This document shows positions 8,208-9,607 of a stretch of DNA of 9,607 bases, piece by piece; position 1 is the first letter of the stretch, and every line of letters begins with the position of its first letter. Source of the stretch: Lysobacteraceae bacterium UBA6001 (lineage in GTDB: Bacteria; Pseudomonadota; Gammaproteobacteria; Xanthomonadales; Xanthomonadaceae). The notes under the pieces are model-generated. The model did not search any database. It saw nothing but the letters and a program-made list of their open reading frames with translations, and had not been told where the DNA came from. The stretch covers positions 1 to 9,607 of the forward strand of contig DJAN01000001.1 in the NCBI GenBank assembly GCA_002429615.1. The letters run 5' to 3'. The position numbers were made by a program, and so were the translations under genes.

Positions 8208-8678
8208 TCAGGCCGCGGGACGCGCCACGATCTCCACCCGACGATCCGGTGCCAGGCAGGCGACCAGGGCCGGACGCGGCAGCGAATCGCTGCATTCGGT
8301 GACCGACACCGATTCGCCACGCCCCAGCGCGGTGATGCCCATGGCCGGCAGGCCATAACCCACCAGCACATTGCGCACGGTCTCGGCCCGACGCTGCGAC
8401 AAGCGCAGATTGGCCGAGGCGTCGCCGATGCGATCGGCGTAACCGCTGACCTGGACGTCACGGATGCCTTCGGCCGCAGCCAGCAGCTCACCGGCCACCT
8501 GCTGCAGGCGCGCCCGGCCGGCGGCACTGAGATCACGCTCGCTCCACTTGCCGAAAGCGAACAGCGTGTCGGCCTGCAGGGCAAAACGGCGCGCGGCGGC
8601 CGGCGCGGCCACCGGCGTCACCACCGGTGCCGACGCCAACAGCAGGCCGAGCAGGAAAAGATTCTTCTTGATGTTCAT
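8208..8678 (-). CDS. small periplasmic OmpA-family (peptidoglycan-binding) protein
   Basis: This 156-residue protein has a Sec signal peptide (MNIKKNLFLLGLLLASAP, likely cleaved near Ala29, with no lipobox Cys). An OmpA C-terminal domain makes up nearly all of the mature protein. Peptidoglycan-binding residues are visible: Asp82 in GYADRIG and Arg97 in LSQRRAETV, 15 residues apart as in OmpA, where they hold diaminopimelate. Cys129 and Cys141 may form a disulfide. There is no beta-barrel or other membrane anchor, so it should be a free periplasmic binder or the partner of another protein. It lies 67 bp after the trimeric autotransporter gene on the same strand, a layout like Acinetobacter ataA-tpgA, although TpgA is larger. 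An open extension upstream is rejected because it would remove the signal peptide from the N-terminus. The Shine-Dalgarno sequence is poor. Confidence 0.88.
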   Translation of the reverse strand: MNIKKNLFLLGLLLASAPVVTPVAAPAAARRFALQADTLFAFGKWSERDLSAAGRARLQQVAGELLAAAEGIRDVQVSGYADRIGDASANLRLSQRRAETVRNVLVGYGLPAMGITALGRGESVSVTECSDSLPRPALVACLAPDRRVEIVARPAA

Positions 8679-8706
8679 TTGAGTATCTCGAAATGTGCGT
8701 GCGACT

Positions 8707-8737
8707 CCCAGGAGGCGGCGCAAGGCCGCCTCCCGGG
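8707..8737 (-). terminator. hairpin between the adhesin and OmpA-like genes
   Basis: GGAGGCGGC (8711-8719) pairs with GCCGCCTCC (8725-8733) across a 5-base loop. Beyond one mismatch, CCC (8707-8709) pairs with GGG (8735-8737). There is no U tract. It lies 8 bases after the adhesin stop codon and 28 bases before the OmpA-like start. It may act as an attenuator or processing site that sets the ratio of the two products, rather than as a full terminator. Confidence 0.45.
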
Positions 8738-8745
8738 ATGACGGA

Positions 8746-9607
8746 TTACCACTGGATGCCAGCGCCGACCGAGAAGCCGACGTCGCCCTGGGTGTTGCCA
8801 CTGAGCTGGGCCTTGTAAACGTAGCGGCCGTTCACCGAGCCGTCCGGGTTCACCTTCGAGCCACCACCCAGCGAATCAGCGAACGGCTTGAGCTGCGACA
8901 GGTTCACCGCATCGGTGTCCTGCGTACCCTTGGCCACGTTGACCACCTGGCGCTCATTGCCAGCCGCACCGACCGACACCGTGTTGGCACGGTCCGCCAG
9001 CGCACCCTTGCCGAGCGCGACGGCATTGGCCGCCTGCGCCATCGCCATCGGACCGATCGCCACGCTGTCCATGCCGCTGGCAACCGCATCGGCCAGGCTG
9101 GAGTTGGCGCGGAAGTACTTGATGCCGGCACCGTTGGTGATGTTGTTGACGGTGTTCACGGTCTTGCCGCCCACGTTATAGGTCGGGCCAGTCACCGAGC
9201 CATCCGGATTGACCTTGGCACCGCCACCCAGGGCATCGGCGCTGGCCTTCTCGGCAGCAAACAGCTGGCCGCCGTTGACCGCATCCTTCGAGTCCTTGAC
9301 CACCGCACCGTCGGCCACACCGGTGACCACGCGGTCGCCGGCCGTACCCTTCAGGTTGATCTTCTTGCCATCGGTCGCCTTACCGACCGTGATCTCACGG
9401 CTGGTCAGGTCCTGCTTGACGATACCGTCGGCGCTGACGTTGTTGATCAGATCGCCCAGATTGGTGATCGCATCACCCACGTTGGTCACCGGCTTGTCGC
9501 CCACCGTGTAGGTCGGGCCAGTCACCGAACCATCCGGGTTGACCTTGGCACCGCCGCCCAACGAATCAGCGAACGGCTTGAGCTGGGACAGGTTCACCGC
9601 ATCGGTG
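8746..9607 (-). CDS. YadA-like trimeric autotransporter adhesin, C-terminal part
   Basis: The 3' 286 codons of a surface adhesin (type Vc secretion) are visible; the start lies beyond the right edge. Reading N to C, there is first a module TDAVNLSQLKPFADSLGGG-AKVNPDGSVTGPTY. A stalk segment and a neck-like motif (VVTGVADGAVVKDSKDAVNG) follow, then a second NPDGSVTGPTYNVGGK module and KYFRANSSLADA. Next is a YadA-type head (DSVAIGPMAMAQAANAVALG to ANTVSVG) with neck RQVVNVAKGTQDTDAVNLSQ, and then a third NPDGSV module. That last module runs directly into RYVYKAQLSGNTQGDVGFSV-GAGIQW, which ends in the aromatic residue required for outer-membrane insertion. YadA anchors normally have about 70 residues and four strands after a coiled coil. 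Here only about 26 residues are recognisable, so the anchor seems incomplete. Confidence 0.9.
   Translation of the reverse strand, partial: TDAVNLSQLKPFADSLGGGAKVNPDGSVTGPTYTVGDKPVTNVGDAITNLGDLINNVSADGIVKQDLTSREITVGKATDGKKINLKGTAGDRVVTGVADGAVVKDSKDAVNGGQLFAAEKASADALGGGAKVNPDGSVTGPTYNVGGKTVNTVNNITNGAGIKYFRANSSLADAVASGMDSVAIGPMAMAQAANAVALGKGALADRANTVSVGAAGNERQVVNVAKGTQDTDAVNLSQLKPFADSLGGGSKVNPDGSVNGRYVYKAQLSGNTQGDVGFSVGAGIQW
8831..8917 (-). repeat. adhesin module repeat, C-terminal copy
   Basis: This 87-bp unit encodes TDAVNLSQLKPFADSLGGG-SKVNPDGSVNG. It matches the unit at 9521-9607 with about 11 differences by eye, and the part covering TDAVNLSQLKPFADS differs at only one base. It is the copy that joins directly to the terminal beta-strands. 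Confidence 0.85.
9179..9240 (-). repeat. adhesin module repeat, middle copy (partial)
   Basis: This copy encodes ADALGGGAKVNPDGSVTGPT-Y. It is closely similar to 9509-9570 and shares the GSVTGPTY continuation, but lacks the TDAVNLSQLKPF part, which is replaced by a KDAVNGGQLFAA neck. Confidence 0.8.
9509..9607 (-). repeat. adhesin module repeat, N-terminal copy (reaches window edge)
   Basis: This copy encodes TDAVNLSQLKPFADSLGGG-AKVNPDGSVTGPTY. It pairs with 8831-8917 over 87 bp and with 9179-9240 over its GGGAKVNPDGSVTGPTY part. The repeat may continue outside the window. Confidence 0.85.

Noticed and set aside
8679..8801. Upstream extension of the OmpA-like gene by 41 codons
   Set aside because: It would overlap the adhesin's 3' end and bury the signal peptide. 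The later ATG gives a normal exported protein.

Overview
The window is GC-rich chromosomal DNA from a gammaproteobacterium, most likely a member of the Xanthomonadaceae/Lysobacteraceae (Stenotrophomonas, Pseudoxanthomonas or a relative). The reasons are high GC with GC-rich third codon positions, an rsmD-coaD-ferredoxin cluster, ftsY-mutY-yggX in a row, a GTAGGAGCGGCTTCAGCCGC-type REP element, and a trimeric autotransporter with the NPDGSV-type modules I associate with this family. The genus cannot be fixed from sequence alone.

Left block (1-2159, minus strand), in transcription order: rsmD (16S rRNA m2G966 methyltransferase), coaD (phosphopantetheine adenylyltransferase), an unrecognised small lipoprotein, an Alvin-type 2[4Fe-4S] ferredoxin, and the first codons of a secreted protein that leaves the window. 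The lipoprotein has its own promoter-like sequence, a close match to the sigma-32 heat-shock consensus with the same spacing as the one in front of htpG. A strong hairpin follows it, so it may be a separately controlled heat-shock unit inside a housekeeping cluster.

Middle block: htpG (plus) starts from a clear sigma-32 promoter. It ends in a convergent intergenic region that holds a two-armed REP element (REPIN-like). The two arms differ by a compensatory base-pair change. Converging on it from the right is a 98-residue orphan protein that looks like a miniature flagellar rod protein, with no flagellar genes beside it. Divergent from that gene is a plus-strand series: ftsY (SRP receptor), mutY (adenine glycosylase), yggX (Fe2+ trafficking/oxidative protection) and an HNH-family nuclease. 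The HNH gene has a plausible sigma-70 promoter of its own and an uncertain start.

Right block (minus strand): the 3' end of a YadA-like trimeric autotransporter adhesin gene, then, after 67 bp with a strong hairpin, a small periplasmic OmpA-C-domain protein, then an intrinsic terminator with a UUCG tetraloop and a U tract. The adhesin plus OmpA-like pair resembles the AtaA-TpgA partnership of Acinetobacter. The adhesin's C-terminal membrane anchor looks truncated: the third copy of its repeated passenger module runs straight into what look like only the last two beta-strands of a YadA anchor.

Most of the window is ordinary housekeeping DNA. The points most worth a second look are the sigma-32-like promoter on the unknown lipoprotein, the shortened adhesin anchor at a repeat junction, the REP covariation, and the orphan rod-like protein.
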